Shown: positions 15,716 through 25,022 of the stretch, in pieces | Layout: every line of letters begins with the position of its first letter | Numbering within the stretch: position 1 is the stretch's first letter | Source: a bacterium | GTDB taxonomy: Bacteria; Vulcanimicrobiota; Xenobia; Xenobiales; JADMJV01 | Direction of reading: 5' to 3' | Assembly (NCBI GenBank): GCA_018780265.1 | Contig: JADMJV010000024.1 | Coordinates: 29,851-93,850 of the forward strand | DNA length: 64,000 bases | Made by a program: the position numbers and the translations under genes | Notes under the pieces: model-generated | Database searches by the model: none | Told to the model about the DNA's origin: nothing | What the model saw: the letters and a program-made list of their open reading frames with translations, nothing else

Positions 15716-18430
15716 GTGGCATTACACTGGAGTCAAGGTAGCGAGGAAGTCAAGAAGTTCGCCGTGGAACTGTCGAAACGGTGGAAGCATCACTATTTGA
15801 GCACAGAGCACTACCTCTTTGCTTGTTGTAAACTGGATGGGGAGTGTAGCCGTTGGTTGAGCCGCCGGGGCTATCAGTTGCCCGGTTTGGAAGAAGAGAT
15901 CTTGCGGTGGGTGCCCGAGGGCGATGAAGTGCCGATTTGGGAAGGCATGATCGAGTCCCCCCGATTGCGCCGTATCACCAGCAAATTGTGCGTCGAAGAA
16001 GCAGAGGCGCAAAAGTCCATGCGGGTCGAGCCTCGTCACATCGTTGCCGCCATCCTGTCTGAGGGGGGCGGGATCGCCGCTCGCCTGTTGTGTGAAAGGG
16101 GCAACGAGCTCAAGGCTTGCCGAGCTGAACTACTGGGCGGGAGTTCAGCGCCGTCCGTGGAGGCCCGTTCTGGGGAACGAGTCGCGCCGGACAAATCCTC
16201 TCCAGAAGCCTCCAAGGGGGGCAGCAAAGAGAAGATGCTCAGCAAATATTCCCGTGACCTGGTGGAACTGGCCCGTCAGGGGAAAGTTGATCCTGTCATC
16301 GGCCGCAACGATGAAGTTCGGCGAGTCCTGCAGATATTGACTCGCAAGACCAAGTCCAATCCGGTCCTGATCGGCGAACCGGGGGTAGGAAAAACGGCCG
16401 TGGTCTTTGGCCTGGCTTTGCGAATCGCTCAAGGACAGGTCCCCGATATGCTCAAGGACCGTCGCGTCCTCGACCTGAGTCTCTCGTCGATGGTGGCTGG
16501 TGCCAAGCACCGTGGCGAGTTTGAAGAGCGTTTAGAGGGCGTGGTTCAAGAGGCGATGGCCGATCCGCGCATTGTGCTCTTCATCGACGAGATTCATCAA
16601 CTGGTCGGGGCCGGCGACTCACGTGGTGGCATGGACGCCAGCAATATTCTGAAGCCTGCTTTGGCTCGGGGGGACTTTCCGGTGCTGGGTGCCACCACCA
16701 CCGATGAGTACCGCAAATACATCGAGGCCGACCCGGCTCTTGAACGCCGTTTTCAGCCGGTGCTGGTAGGCGAGCCCTCCGAGGCAGATGCACTGGAGAT
16801 ACTCAAGGGCTTACGGACCCGCTACGAGAGTCATCATGGAGTCAAGTTTACCGACGCAGCCTTGCTGGCTGCCGTCAAACTGTCGGTCCGCTTCCTACCC
16901 GATCGCAATCTACCCGACAAGGCTATCGATTTGATCGACGAAGCCGCCGCTCGCGTCAAGACTCGCTCGGGCGTATTCATGGCTGGAGAACGCCCCGTCT
17001 TTGAAGTCAATGACGAGGTGGTGGCCGAGGTTGTGGCCGATTGGACGGGGATCCCCGTCCAGCGCATGACGGAGGAAGAGTCGACTCGCCTGCTCCAAAT
17101 GGAAAGCTATCTTTCCAGTCGGGTGGTGGGACAAAACCACGCGGTAGAGGCGGTTTCTCAGACCATCCGCGTGGTCCGGGTTGGCCTGGTCTCGCCCAAT
17201 CGTCCCGGCGGTGTCTTTCTTTTTCTGGGGCCGAGCGGAGTGGGTAAAACCGAGTTGGCCAAAGCGCTGGCGGAGTTCCTGTTTGGCTCTGACAAAGAGA
17301 GTGTGCGCCTGGATATGTCGGAGTTTCACGACAAGCACTCCCTCTCCCGTTTGATCGGCAGTCCGCCGGGCTACATCGGCCATGACGAAGAGGGGCAGTT
17401 GACGGGGGCGGTGCGCACCAAACCCTACTGCGTGGTTTTGCTCGACGAGGTGGAGAAAGCTCATCCCGAGATCTTCGACATCTTTTTGCAGGTCTTCGAT
17501 GATGGCCGACTGACTGACTCCAAAGGACGCACGGTCAACTTTGCCAACACCATCATTGTGCTCACCTCCAATCTGGGGGCTCGCGAGGTGATTGCTCAGG
17601 GCCAGGTGGTTACGGACGGTGTGGCCGGCCAACTTGATCAATTGCCACCTATCTACCAGAAAGCGTTGCGCGAACATTTTCGCCCCGAATTCCTCAATCG
17701 CATCGATGAGATCGTCACCTTTCGCTCGCTGGCCCCTAAAGATTTGGAAGGGATCGTGCGCATCCAACTCAACAAGTTGGTGGAGACCCTCAAAGACAAG
17801 GACGTGCGACTGGAAATGGAGCAGAACGCTATCGATTTTCTGCTCGAGGTCGGTTACCAACCTGCTATGGGCGCCAGACCCTTGCAGCGTGCCATTCATA
17901 CCCATGTCAGCCGACCGCTGGCCGAAGAGATGTTGCGCAATCGCCCCACTCCAGGCACGGTGATTACGGTGTATCGCAACGGCGACCGGTTGGCCTTTCG
18001 GGTCCCGTCGGGTGGTGCCCCGCCCGCACCCAGGCAGGGCCTGGCCGCCTCCGGCCCCGGTTTGGCCACGCCTTCACCAGTCGCCCCACGGGTGGAGGAT
18101 CGGCCTCCCGAGGACCGTCCCGCCCGCCTGCCCATCATTACACCCGAGTCCGAGGCTCCCACTTTGCCCCGCGGGGGGGGGCTCCACAATATACCACTAC
18201 CGCGCCGGCCTGGAAGCAAGCCTCAGGAAGATACCGAACTGGGTCGCGAACGTCAGGAGCGCCCCGTGGATCCCGGTCAGACCCTCAGCGGTGAGCGCAC
18301 TTTCTTGCCCTTGGGTGGGGACTCTGGAAAAATGCCCCAACTTCCCAGACCCACGCCACCGCCTCCGCCTCCGCCTCCGCCCGGTGAGGACCCGTGGTCT
18401 GATTTTCGTCGACCTGAGGAGCGCCAGTGA
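15716..18430 (+). CDS. ClpA/ClpC-like double-AAA+ unfoldase with a proline-rich tail
   Basis: An N-terminal Clp repeat region (residues 1-145) is followed by AAA domain 1 (Walker A GEPGVGKT near 220) and AAA domain 2 (GPSGVGKTE near 506). Between them only about 30 residues occur, so the coiled-coil M-domain of ClpB/ClpC is missing, as in ClpA. After TSNLGA, where ClpA, ClpC and ClpX carry an IGL, VGF or IGF tripeptide for docking to ClpP, I see AQGQVVTDG and no such tripeptide. The last 140 residues are low-complexity and Pro-rich, ending in a run of eight prolines, and are encoded partly by a G9 tract (18173-18181). GTG 15716 has GAGGAG at 15705-15710. An FHA gene follows (TGATG). Confidence 0.88.
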   Translation: MALHWSQGSEEVKKFAVELSKRWKHHYLSTEHYLFACCKLDGECSRWLSRRGYQLPGLEEEILRWVPEGDEVPIWEGMIESPRLRRITSKLCVEEAEAQKSMRVEPRHIVAAILSEGGGIAARLLCERGNELKACRAELLGGSSAPSVEARSGERVAPDKSSPEASKGGSKEKMLSKYSRDLVELARQGKVDPVIGRNDEVRRVLQILTRKTKSNPVLIGEPGVGKTAVVFGLALRIAQGQVPDMLKDRRVLDLSLSSMVAGAKHRGEFEERLEGVVQEAMADPRIVLFIDEIHQLVGAGDSRGGMDASNILKPALARGDFPVLGATTTDEYRKYIEADPALERRFQPVLVGEPSEADALEILKGLRTRYESHHGVKFTDAALLAAVKLSVRFLPDRNLPDKAIDLIDEAAARVKTRSGVFMAGERPVFEVNDEVVAEVVADWTGIPVQRMTEEESTRLLQMESYLSSRVVGQNHAVEAVSQTIRVVRVGLVSPNRPGGVFLFLGPSGVGKTELAKALAEFLFGSDKESVRLDMSEFHDKHSLSRLIGSPPGYIGHDEEGQLTGAVRTKPYCVVLLDEVEKAHPEIFDIFLQVFDDGRLTDSKGRTVNFANTIIVLTSNLGAREVIAQGQVVTDGVAGQLDQLPPIYQKALREHFRPEFLNRIDEIVTFRSLAPKDLEGIVRIQLNKLVETLKDKDVRLEMEQNAIDFLLEVGYQPAMGARPLQRAIHTHVSRPLAEEMLRNRPTPGTVITVYRNGDRLAFRVPSGGAPPAPRQGLAASGPGLATPSPVAPRVEDRPPEDRPARLPIITPESEAPTLPRGGGLHNIPLPRRPGSKPQEDTELGRERQERPVDPGQTLSGERTFLPLGGDSGKMPQLPRPTPPPPPPPPPGEDPWSDFRRPEERQ

Positions 18431-18714
18431 TGCGTGTTAAGCTCGAAGTGATCAGCGGTCCTATGGACGGCCACATTTTTCAATTTAATCACAACGTGGA
18501 CCTGGGGCGCGAAGGCAAGCTGCGCGTGCCCTCGGATCGCTTCATCTCGCGTCGCCACGTATCCATTGAGGTTCAGGAGCCACGACTGTTTTTGGAAGAC
18601 CTGGGGTCGACCAATGGGACTTTCATTGATGATGAGCGCTTACAAGGCCGGGCAGAGTTGAAGAACGGTCAGGTTTTTCGGGTGGGACGCACCTGGCTCG
18701 AAGTCACCTGGTAG
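18430..18714 (+). CDS. Single-domain FHA protein, 94 aa
   Basis: The whole protein is one forkhead-associated domain, which binds phosphothreonine peptides. Visible motifs are VDLGRE, then RFISRRHVSIEV and LEDLGSTNGTFIDDERL, the conserved Gly-Arg, Ser-x-x-His and Ser-Thr-Asn-Gly sets. ATG 18430 overlaps the stop of the Clp gene, so the two proteins are almost surely made together. It may link the unfoldase to Ser/Thr-kinase signalling, which is inference from position. Confidence 0.88.
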   Translation: MRVKLEVISGPMDGHIFQFNHNVDLGREGKLRVPSDRFISRRHVSIEVQEPRLFLEDLGSTNGTFIDDERLQGRAELKNGQVFRVGRTWLEVTW

Positions 18715-18718
18715 CTGG

Positions 18719-19561
18719 CTAAAACTGGATCTGCAGGCCTTCGTGGGCGACTTCCGCCTGGACATCGTTGAGTTGGCGCAGCCAGGACGCCACCTCGTCT
18801 AGTTCACGGTCGCTGCGCGAGGGGTCGTGATGGGTGCAGAGCAGGCGCCTGGCCCCGGCGATTCGGGCCAGGCGTAACGCGTCTTCATAGTTAGAGTGCC
18901 CTCGGTTGAGCGTTTCGGCTCGTTCGTCGGGGAGAAATTGGGCATCATGGATCAGTACGTCGGTATCCCGCGCCAACTCCAGGGCCTGCTTGCATTGTTC
19001 GGGGCCGTCTGGATATTCTACGTCGGTCAGGTAGGTTATGGTGGCGTCCTTGGATTCGATTCGGTAGCCCACCACGTGAGTGGCGCTGCGACCTCGCGGC
19101 AAAAAGCCCCAGCGAATCCGGCAGCCCAGGGCATTGAACCAGGGGTCGCTTGTCAACTGCTCTACCCGCACGTGGGCACCGATTTCCTGGCGAAAGAAAT
19201 TGGGCACCGGGCAAAATTCGGGCCGTAGTTGTTCCATTAAGTTGTCTAGCAGGGGGCGAGTCGGGTAGCCGGCTCCATGGATCACGACCTGATTGTCGGG
19301 AAGATACATCATAGGTGAAAAAGGTATGCCCTGTATGTGGTCCCAGTGACAATGGCTGAGTAGAATCTCCACCTGATTGCCCTTGCTGCGCTCGTTCAGC
19401 ATGCGGTTGGATTGCCAGCGCAGCCCCAGGCCCGCGTCCAGCAGCAAGGCTCGCTTGGGGCTGAGACGTATTTCCACACAGGGGGTATTGCCGCCGTAGC
19501 GTTCGTTGTCGACTTCTGGCGTGGCCACCGAGCCGCGCACTCCCCAAAAAGTCAGGCGCAC
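18719..19561 (-). CDS. Metallo-beta-lactamase fold hydrolase, copy B
   Basis: The protein opens with LTFWGVRGS and YGGNTPCVEI, has the metal motif SHCHWDH, later TDVEYPDG and a final THHDPSR. This is the layout of the small MBL hydrolases related to RNase Z and cyclic-nucleotide phosphodiesterases. I chose GTG 19561, which fits the family N-terminus and overlaps the upstream copy by 10 bases; a start near 19660 would add 33 unrelated residues. Its close likeness to the neighbour at 19552-20451 points to a tandem duplication. The substrate is unknown. Confidence 0.85.
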   Translation of the reverse strand: MRLTFWGVRGSVATPEVDNERYGGNTPCVEIRLSPKRALLLDAGLGLRWQSNRMLNERSKGNQVEILLSHCHWDHIQGIPFSPMMYLPDNQVVIHGAGYPTRPLLDNLMEQLRPEFCPVPNFFRQEIGAHVRVEQLTSDPWFNALGCRIRWGFLPRGRSATHVVGYRIESKDATITYLTDVEYPDGPEQCKQALELARDTDVLIHDAQFLPDERAETLNRGHSNYEDALRLARIAGARRLLCTHHDPSRSDRELDEVASWLRQLNDVQAEVAHEGLQIQF

Positions 19562-20451
19562 TCCACCAGTTTCCCGGGCACCAGTTCCAGGCAATGACCT
19601 TCCTGAGAGGGGTAGACGGCCAGGCGCTCGCCGGCCGGCGCCTGGGCTACTCTTTCCCACTGCTGCCGGTCATCGATTTCAGAGTTGTGATGAAACATGA
19701 AGAGGTTTTCCACGTTACAGTGGTTGCATACCTCGATGGCCTGCTCCAGGGTGCTATGTCCCCAATGGCTGCGTTGGCTGTATTGAACGGGGGTGAAGAA
19801 GGTGTCGTAAATAGCCGTGTGGGCTCCGTCGAGGAGGCGCAGTTGATTTTCGTAGAGGAGTTTCAGAGCCGTCTCACGGCTGGGATTCCCCGGCAGGCCA
19901 TCGGCGAGAAGATAGTCCGTCGAGGGCGCCACATCGGTCACGTAGGCCAGAACATAGTCACTCATGCGAATTCGATAGCCCGAGCAGATCCCCGGATGGT
20001 TGAGTCGCCAGGTTTCCACCTCAAATGGACCAGGCCTGAAGGTCTCCCCCTCCTCCCATTCCTGAAAGGTCAACTCGCTTTGCATCTGCTCGAGTGGAAC
20101 AGAGAAAAAGGCTGTTTGCTGTTGATCGGAGAGAAGGTTTCGCATTTTGTTGGTGCGCCGCATCGAATGAACCCGGATCTGCATCTCTTGGCTGTAGGCC
20201 GGGGCAAAAAAAGGGAAACCCTGAATATGGTCCCAGTGCGGATGGGTCAGCAGAAGTTGCAGCGGTTTGGCCGGCGGTTGAGCTACCAGGCGCTCGCCTA
20301 GCTTGCGGATGCCGGTACCTGCGTCCAGGATGAGGTGATGCCCCTGCCACTCGATTTCGATACAGGCAGTGTTGCCACCTAACTGGCGGCAACTGGGCAG
20401 CGCGGCTGGAAAGGAGCCGCGCACACCCCAAAAACGCAGGCGTGGGTTCAC
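19552..20451 (-). CDS. Metallo-beta-lactamase fold hydrolase, copy A
   Basis: It has the same fold and motifs as copy B: LRFWGVRGSFP, LGGNTACIEI, the metal motif THPHWDHIQG, and YVTDVAPS near the middle. The closing His site is MFHHNSEIDD. The GTG start at 20451 overlaps the RNase G stop (GTGA), so rng, copy A and copy B form one overlapping operon. Substrate candidates are a phosphodiester or a cyclic nucleotide, but nothing here decides it. Confidence 0.85.
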   Translation of the reverse strand: MNPRLRFWGVRGSFPAALPSCRQLGGNTACIEIEWQGHHLILDAGTGIRKLGERLVAQPPAKPLQLLLTHPHWDHIQGFPFFAPAYSQEMQIRVHSMRRTNKMRNLLSDQQQTAFFSVPLEQMQSELTFQEWEEGETFRPGPFEVETWRLNHPGICSGYRIRMSDYVLAYVTDVAPSTDYLLADGLPGNPSRETALKLLYENQLRLLDGAHTAIYDTFFTPVQYSQRSHWGHSTLEQAIEVCNHCNVENLFMFHHNSEIDDRQQWERVAQAPAGERLAVYPSQEGHCLELVPGKLVECA

Positions 20452-22115
20452 CGAAAGATTTCCGCTCGCTTCACGATTTTGTCGGTGTCCATGAGTCGGA
20501 TCTCCACCTCCTGGCCCACTCGCTCGGCGCCCTGGAGCACTTCGACCAGATTTCCGTCAACGACTGCCAGGGCGTTTTCGCCGCCCAGGCCTTCGTCCAG
20601 GGTTACTCTGACTTTCTGGCCTTTGTGAACCGGCCGTAACCGATCCTTGAGTTCCTGGGTGCGCCCACCCTTCAACTCCACGTGTTCGACGTGGAAGAGC
20701 GGTCGAGCCTGCACAAAAACGGGCTTGCCAGCTTCGGCCTCCAGTCGGTCGAAGTGTTCGCCGCCGCTACCCACCAGTGCCAGCGCCGCACGCGGATGGA
20801 GCCTTACCAATATCGCCTCGTTTCGGCTTTCGTGAGCCATTTTCAAGACATCTCGATGGATCTTGACGGCCAGCGATGTTGGAGAAAATACCCGTCCGAT
20901 GCCGTTGCAGTGGCTGCAAGAAGTTCGCAGCACCATGTCCAGGTCCTTGCCTTCGCGCTTGCGGGTGATTTGCACCAGGCCCAACTCCGTCATGCCAACC
21001 AGATGGGTGCGGGTGCGGTCTTTTCTCAGCTCCCCGTTAAGCGTCTGCAACACCTTGCGCCGGTCGATGTGGGATTCCATGTCGATGAAATCAATGATGA
21101 TGATGCCGCCCATATCGCGCAGCCTCAACTGGCGTGCGATTTCAACACAGGCTTCCAGATTGGTCTTCAAAATCGTGTCGGCCAGACTGTTCTTGCCTGT
21201 GTATTTGCCGGTGTTGACGTCCACTACCCAGAGCGCCTCGGTATGGTCGATCACCAGGTAGCCGCCGGATTCAAGCCATACTTTGCGTTTGAGGGCTTTG
21301 TCGACTTCGGCATCAATGCCGTGAAATTCAAACAAAGGCCGACGGTCGTTGTAAAAGTGGACCTTGGAAACCAGTCCTGGATAGGTGCTTTCGAGCATCT
21401 CGACCACTTTGGAATGTTCCTCGGCATCATCGATCAGCATTCGATCAAAGTCGGGAGTCAGAACGTCCCGCAGGATCTGGTCTACCAGGGCCAGTTCCTG
21501 ATGGATAATCGCGGGAGCCCGCCGCTTGCGGGCGATTTTTTGAACCTTTTCCCATTGTCGCAGCAAAAAATCCGCTTCATTCATCAATTCCTCGGTGGGC
21601 CGACCCGAGGCAGCCGTGCGCACAATCAGGCCCATGCCTTCAGGACGCATCTTTTCGGCCAGGTTGCGCAGTCGGATGCGCTCGGTTTCGGTGTCTACGC
21701 GACGTGAAACTCCTATATAGTTGGCATTGGGGATGAGCACCAGATTACGCCCCGGCAGCGTGACAAAGGTGGTTACCCGGGCGCCTTTGGTGCCCACGGC
21801 CTCTTTTACAACCTGCACCAGAGTTTCATCGTTCACTCGCAGGATGTCGCGAATGGATAATTTGCCCAGTCGCTCGGAGGCTTCTTCGCCCAGGTGAGCA
21901 GCGGCGTCATCGGCACACAGAAAGGCATTGCGGTCGGAGCCGATGTCAACAAAGGCCGCATTCATTCCTGGCAGAACGTTGGCCACGCGGGCCTTATAGA
22001 TACTGCCGACTTGCCGCTCTTCTCGGGCAATCAGGATTTCGGTAAGGGCACCATCTTCAACGACGGCCGCACGCCCCTCGCGGCTGTCTCGCATGATCAG
22101 AATCTCTTTATACAC
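20448..22115 (-). CDS. rng: Ribonuclease G/E
   Basis: This endoribonuclease acts in rRNA 5' maturation and mRNA decay. The S1-like RNA-binding domain is near residues 35-120. The catalytic part carries VVDVNTGKYTGK and IIIIDFIDM, which hold the two metal-binding aspartates. The zinc-link motif is CSHCNGIG. A C-terminal beta-rich extension of about 50 residues (HVELKGG onward) replaces the long scaffold of RNase E. Start is GTG 22115 (VYKEILI), with AAGG a few bases before it; an upstream start would add 56 residues unlike the family. It diverges from the serine hydrolase gene. Confidence 0.92.
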   Translation of the reverse strand: MYKEILIMRDSREGRAAVVEDGALTEILIAREERQVGSIYKARVANVLPGMNAAFVDIGSDRNAFLCADDAAAHLGEEASERLGKLSIRDILRVNDETLVQVVKEAVGTKGARVTTFVTLPGRNLVLIPNANYIGVSRRVDTETERIRLRNLAEKMRPEGMGLIVRTAASGRPTEELMNEADFLLRQWEKVQKIARKRRAPAIIHQELALVDQILRDVLTPDFDRMLIDDAEEHSKVVEMLESTYPGLVSKVHFYNDRRPLFEFHGIDAEVDKALKRKVWLESGGYLVIDHTEALWVVDVNTGKYTGKNSLADTILKTNLEACVEIARQLRLRDMGGIIIIDFIDMESHIDRRKVLQTLNGELRKDRTRTHLVGMTELGLVQITRKREGKDLDMVLRTSCSHCNGIGRVFSPTSLAVKIHRDVLKMAHESRNEAILVRLHPRAALALVGSGGEHFDRLEAEAGKPVFVQARPLFHVEHVELKGGRTQELKDRLRPVHKGQKVRVTLDEGLGGENALAVVDGNLVEVLQGAERVGQEVEIRLMDTDKIVKRAEIFR

Positions 22116-22151
22116 TTGACCTTCTTGAGGCCACCGAAGGCACTGGACGAT

Positions 22152-22171
22152 GGAGGCGCGAAGCGCGCCCG
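22152..22171 (+). promoter_or_regulatory. Hairpin over the ribosome site of the serine hydrolase gene
   Basis: GGCGCG (22155-22160) and CGCGCC (22164-22169) form a tight six-pair stem with a 3-base loop. It partly covers the GGAGG ribosome site (22152-22156) and ends two bases before ATG 22172. It could limit translation of the hydrolase. No ligand-binding aptamer is visible. Confidence 0.4.
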
Positions 22172-23086
22172 ATGCAGGCCGAGCGGTGGAAAATTCTTTA
22201 TTTGCTTGTCGGGTTGGCCTGCGGGTGCACCAGCGCGACCCCCAAAAAACCGTCAACTCCCGTTGCATCGGTTTCGAGCCCAACTTCCGTAAAGCCAGAG
22301 GCTGTTCGCCCTTTTCCTCGGGAACTCATTTTTAGCCTGGTGAAGAAATGGACTTTGGGCTTTTCGGGGCGCTCGGGTGTGGTGTGCAAACCGCTATCCG
22401 GGCCCGCCGGCGTGGAGCACCAGGCTGACGATTCCTTTGAGGCCGCCAGTCTGGTCAAGTTGCCCATTCTGGTCGAGTTGGGGCGCCGCCTGGACAGCGG
22501 CAGTTCTAAGCGAGGCGACCAACTTTTCTTTGAAGAGCGGCAACGGGTGGGCGGGTCGGGGGTCCTAAAAGACCTGCCCGCCGGCCACGCGTATTCATTG
22601 GACCAGTTGGCCGAATGGATGATTACCGAGAGCGACAACGTGGCCACGGATATGCTTTTGGAGTATCTCCAACTCGATTCGGTAGAGGGCGAGATGGTCA
22701 GGTTGGGGTTGAAGAAGACCACGGTTCAACGCAAGATCTATGCCTTTGAGGAGATCGACAAGGGTCACGACAACTTGATCTCTGCAGGCGATGCGGCAAC
22801 GCTCTTGAGTCTCGTGGGTCAGCATAAGTTGCCGAGCAGTCAGTGGATGTTGGATGTTTTGGAGAAGACCAAAAGGCGTGATTTGATTGCGGCCAAATTG
22901 CCGGGCACCCTCAAGGTCGCCCACAAGACGGGCGAATTGACCGGTTTCTTGCACGACGCCGCCATCGTCTATGTCGATCGGCCCTATGTACTTGTCATCC
23001 TGACGGCCGCTGACAAGCCAGACTCCGAAAAGTTCATCCAGGGTCTCAGTTACGAGATTTTTTCCCGTCTGGCCGACTCCCGCTAA
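22172..23086 (+). CDS. Secreted serine hydrolase with class A beta-lactamase fold
   Basis: A hydrophobic leader ends in GLACGC, a likely though imperfect lipoprotein signal, followed by a Pro/Ser linker. The penicillin-binding-fold triad is complete: SLVK (Ser93, Lys96), SDN (154-156) and KTG (252-254). The Glu of the omega loop (ExxLN) that deacylates penicillins is not evident. It may therefore not be a true beta-lactamase; a DD-peptidase-like or other amide hydrolase is possible. It stands alone, divergent from rng. Confidence 0.8.
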   Translation: MQAERWKILYLLVGLACGCTSATPKKPSTPVASVSSPTSVKPEAVRPFPRELIFSLVKKWTLGFSGRSGVVCKPLSGPAGVEHQADDSFEAASLVKLPILVELGRRLDSGSSKRGDQLFFEERQRVGGSGVLKDLPAGHAYSLDQLAEWMITESDNVATDMLLEYLQLDSVEGEMVRLGLKKTTVQRKIYAFEEIDKGHDNLISAGDAATLLSLVGQHKLPSSQWMLDVLEKTKRRDLIAAKLPGTLKVAHKTGELTGFLHDAAIVYVDRPYVLVILTAADKPDSEKFIQGLSYEIFSRLADSR

Positions 23087-23155
23087 ATATCGGAAAGAGT
23101 GGAGGATATTTCGGGTTGTTGAGAATTAGTAAGGCGTGTTTCGCGGAGGTTTGAC

Positions 23156-23539
23156 TTGAAGAAGAATTTTGACGTTCTGTTCGCCCAACGCGTGGCCGAG
23201 TACCGCAATGGGGAAATTGACTTCGACGACTTTGCAGACTGGTGCGAGGCGACGATTGAAGAGAAAAGGGTGCGCGCCTTTGACCTGGTGGTCACCTGTC
23301 AAACCGAAATCTATCTCTCCTTTGCTTCCCGGGCCGGCAAGAAAGAGCACGAAGCGGTAGCCTCCATGGAGGAAGGTTTTGAGTTGATTTTGGCTTTCAT
23401 CAATAACGGTGGAGACGACGATACCCTGTTGGATGAGGCGATACCCTACCTCCAAGAGGCCGTCCGTCTCATCCTGGAGGCCATTGAACTCAATGAGGAG
23501 TGTCTTGAACTTGATGGCGGCGTAGCCGGCACCATTTGA
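23156..23539 (+). CDS. Acidic helical hypothetical protein, 127 aa
   Basis: An all-helical, acidic protein with a TTG start at 23156 and a good GGAGG at 23145-23149. It contains DFDDFADWCE, later GEFELILAF-like helices and a C-terminal LILEAIELNEE helix. The layout resembles the 117-aa protein at 6784-7137. The stop codon overlaps the -35 box of the ffh promoter. Function is unknown. Confidence 0.7.
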   Translation: MKKNFDVLFAQRVAEYRNGEIDFDDFADWCEATIEEKRVRAFDLVVTCQTEIYLSFASRAGKKEHEAVASMEEGFELILAFINNGGDDDTLLDEAIPYLQEAVRLILEAIELNEECLELDGGVAGTI

Positions 23540-23564
23540 CACCGCGCGCCTTGCGCTATATAAT
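23536..23564 (+). promoter_or_regulatory. Consensus sigma-70-type promoter of the ffh operon
   Basis: TTGACA (23536-23541) and TATAAT (23559-23564) are both perfect and exactly 17 bases apart. Transcription should start near 23571. This is the strongest promoter visible in the window and fits an SRP/ribosomal-protein operon. Confidence 0.85.
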
Positions 23565-23578
23565 CCTGCACTGTCTGA

Positions 23579-23597
23579 GGACCGCTCCACGCGGTCC
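23579..23597 (+). promoter_or_regulatory. Leader hairpin of the ffh mRNA
   Basis: GGACCGC (23579-23585) and GCGGTCC (23591-23597) form seven perfect pairs around a TCCAC loop, about 8 bases after the predicted transcription start. No T-run follows, so it is not a terminator. A 5' stabilising stem is a reasonable reading. Confidence 0.5.
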
Positions 23598-23618
23598 CCA
23601 TTGTTTCTGAGGAGTTTG

Positions 23619-24953
23619 ATGTTTGATTCGCTGACAGAGCGCATCCAGGGAGTACTGAATCGTTTGCGTGGGCGCGGCAAATTGACCGAAGCCGATGTTA
23701 ATGATGCTTTGCGCGAAGTTCGCCGGGCCCTGCTCGAGGCAGACGTCAGTCTCGAGGTCGTCAAGACCTTTATTCAGCAAGTCAAAGAGCGGGCTGTTGG
23801 CGAGGAGCTCTGGAAGAGTCTCACGCCCGGACAGTTGGTCGTCAAACATGTGCGCGACTGTCTGGTCGAATTGATGGGCGGGACTCAAGCCGACCTTACA
23901 CTGGCAGACACCCCACCCACCGTGATCCTGATGGTGGGCCTGCACGGGGCCGGCAAAACGACTTCCACGGGCAAGTTGGCCCTGTTTATGAAAAATCGGG
24001 GATTTAAGCCACTTTTGGCGGCTACCGATATCTATCGACCGGCCGCCATCAAGCAGTTGGAAGTGTTGGGAAATCAGTTGGGCATTCCGGTTTATCAACT
24101 GGGCGAGAACGCCAGTCCCCTCAACATCTGCCGCGGTGCCTACAAGCAGGCCAAGGACAATGGAAATGATATCCTGCTGATTGACACGGCCGGGCGTTTG
24201 CACGTGGATTCGGACCTGATGGAAGAGCTGCGCACCGCAAAAGAGGAGATGAAGCCTCAAGAGGTTCTGTTGGTGGTCGATGCGATGACCGGACAGGACG
24301 CGGTTAACATCGCCCAGATGTTCATGGATCAGATCGGTATCACCGGCGTGGTGATGACGAAACTCGACGGTGACGCCCGTGGTGGTGCCGCCCTGTCCGT
24401 GCGTCAGGTAACTGGAGCACCCATTAAATATATCGGCATCGGCGAGAAGTCGAGCGCACTGGAGCCTTTCCATCCCGACCGCATGGCTTCCCGAATTTTG
24501 GGAATGGGCGATGTGATGAGCTTGATCGAGAAGGCCGAGCAGGCCATCGACGAGGAACAAGCCCAGCTTTTGGAAAAGAAGATTCGCGAGAACCAGTTCG
24601 ATCTGGACGATTTTCTGAAGCAGATGCAACAGATTCGCAAGTTGGGGTCGATCACCGATCTGTTGTCTATGCTGCCTGGTGTGGGCTCGGCCATCAAAGA
24701 CTTGCCTGTCGATGAGAAGGCCATCACTCGAATGGAAGCGATTATCCAGTCGATGACGGCCCACGAGCGACGTCGTCCAGACGTTCTCAATGCCTCGCGC
24801 AAAAAGAGAATTGCCAAAGGTTCGGGCAATCAAGTCGCCGAGGTCAATCGTTTGGTCAAGCACTTCGATATGGTCAAGAACATGATGAAGATGTTCACAG
24901 GTCCGAAACCGAAGTTTAAAAAAGGAGCGTTGCCGTTTCGGTTGCCCTTCTAG
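23619..24953 (+). CDS. ffh: Signal recognition particle GTPase Ffh
   Basis: The protein part of the signal recognition particle, which binds signal sequences at the ribosome. The N domain (helical bundle, with LREVRRALLEADVSLEVV) is followed by the G domain with GLHGAGKTTSTGK, DTAGR and TKLDGDARGG. A Met-rich M domain closes it, with the RNA-binding segment GSGNQVAEVNRL. ATG 23619 follows GAGGAG (23609-23614). It heads the ffh-rpsP-khpA-ylqD-rimM-trmD operon. Confidence 0.97.
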   Translation: MFDSLTERIQGVLNRLRGRGKLTEADVNDALREVRRALLEADVSLEVVKTFIQQVKERAVGEELWKSLTPGQLVVKHVRDCLVELMGGTQADLTLADTPPTVILMVGLHGAGKTTSTGKLALFMKNRGFKPLLAATDIYRPAAIKQLEVLGNQLGIPVYQLGENASPLNICRGAYKQAKDNGNDILLIDTAGRLHVDSDLMEELRTAKEEMKPQEVLLVVDAMTGQDAVNIAQMFMDQIGITGVVMTKLDGDARGGAALSVRQVTGAPIKYIGIGEKSSALEPFHPDRMASRILGMGDVMSLIEKAEQAIDEEQAQLLEKKIRENQFDLDDFLKQMQQIRKLGSITDLLSMLPGVGSAIKDLPVDEKAITRMEAIIQSMTAHERRRPDVLNASRKKRIAKGSGNQVAEVNRLVKHFDMVKNMMKMFTGPKPKFKKGALPFRLPF

Positions 24954-25022
24954 GGTGGTAGTTAGATTTGATTCTTCAAGTCTTCAGTATTTGGTGAAAC
25001 AGTTCAGGAGGTACAGGTATTC

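Noticed and set aside
20682..21707. A 341-codon plus-strand open frame
   Set aside because: It is the mirror of RNase G, whose motifs are unmistakable; such long mirror frames are common in GC-rich coding DNA.
22172..23086. Calling the serine hydrolase a beta-lactamase resistance gene
   Set aside because: The Ser-x-x-Lys, SDN and KTG motifs are shared by the whole fold, and the deacylating Glu is not seen.
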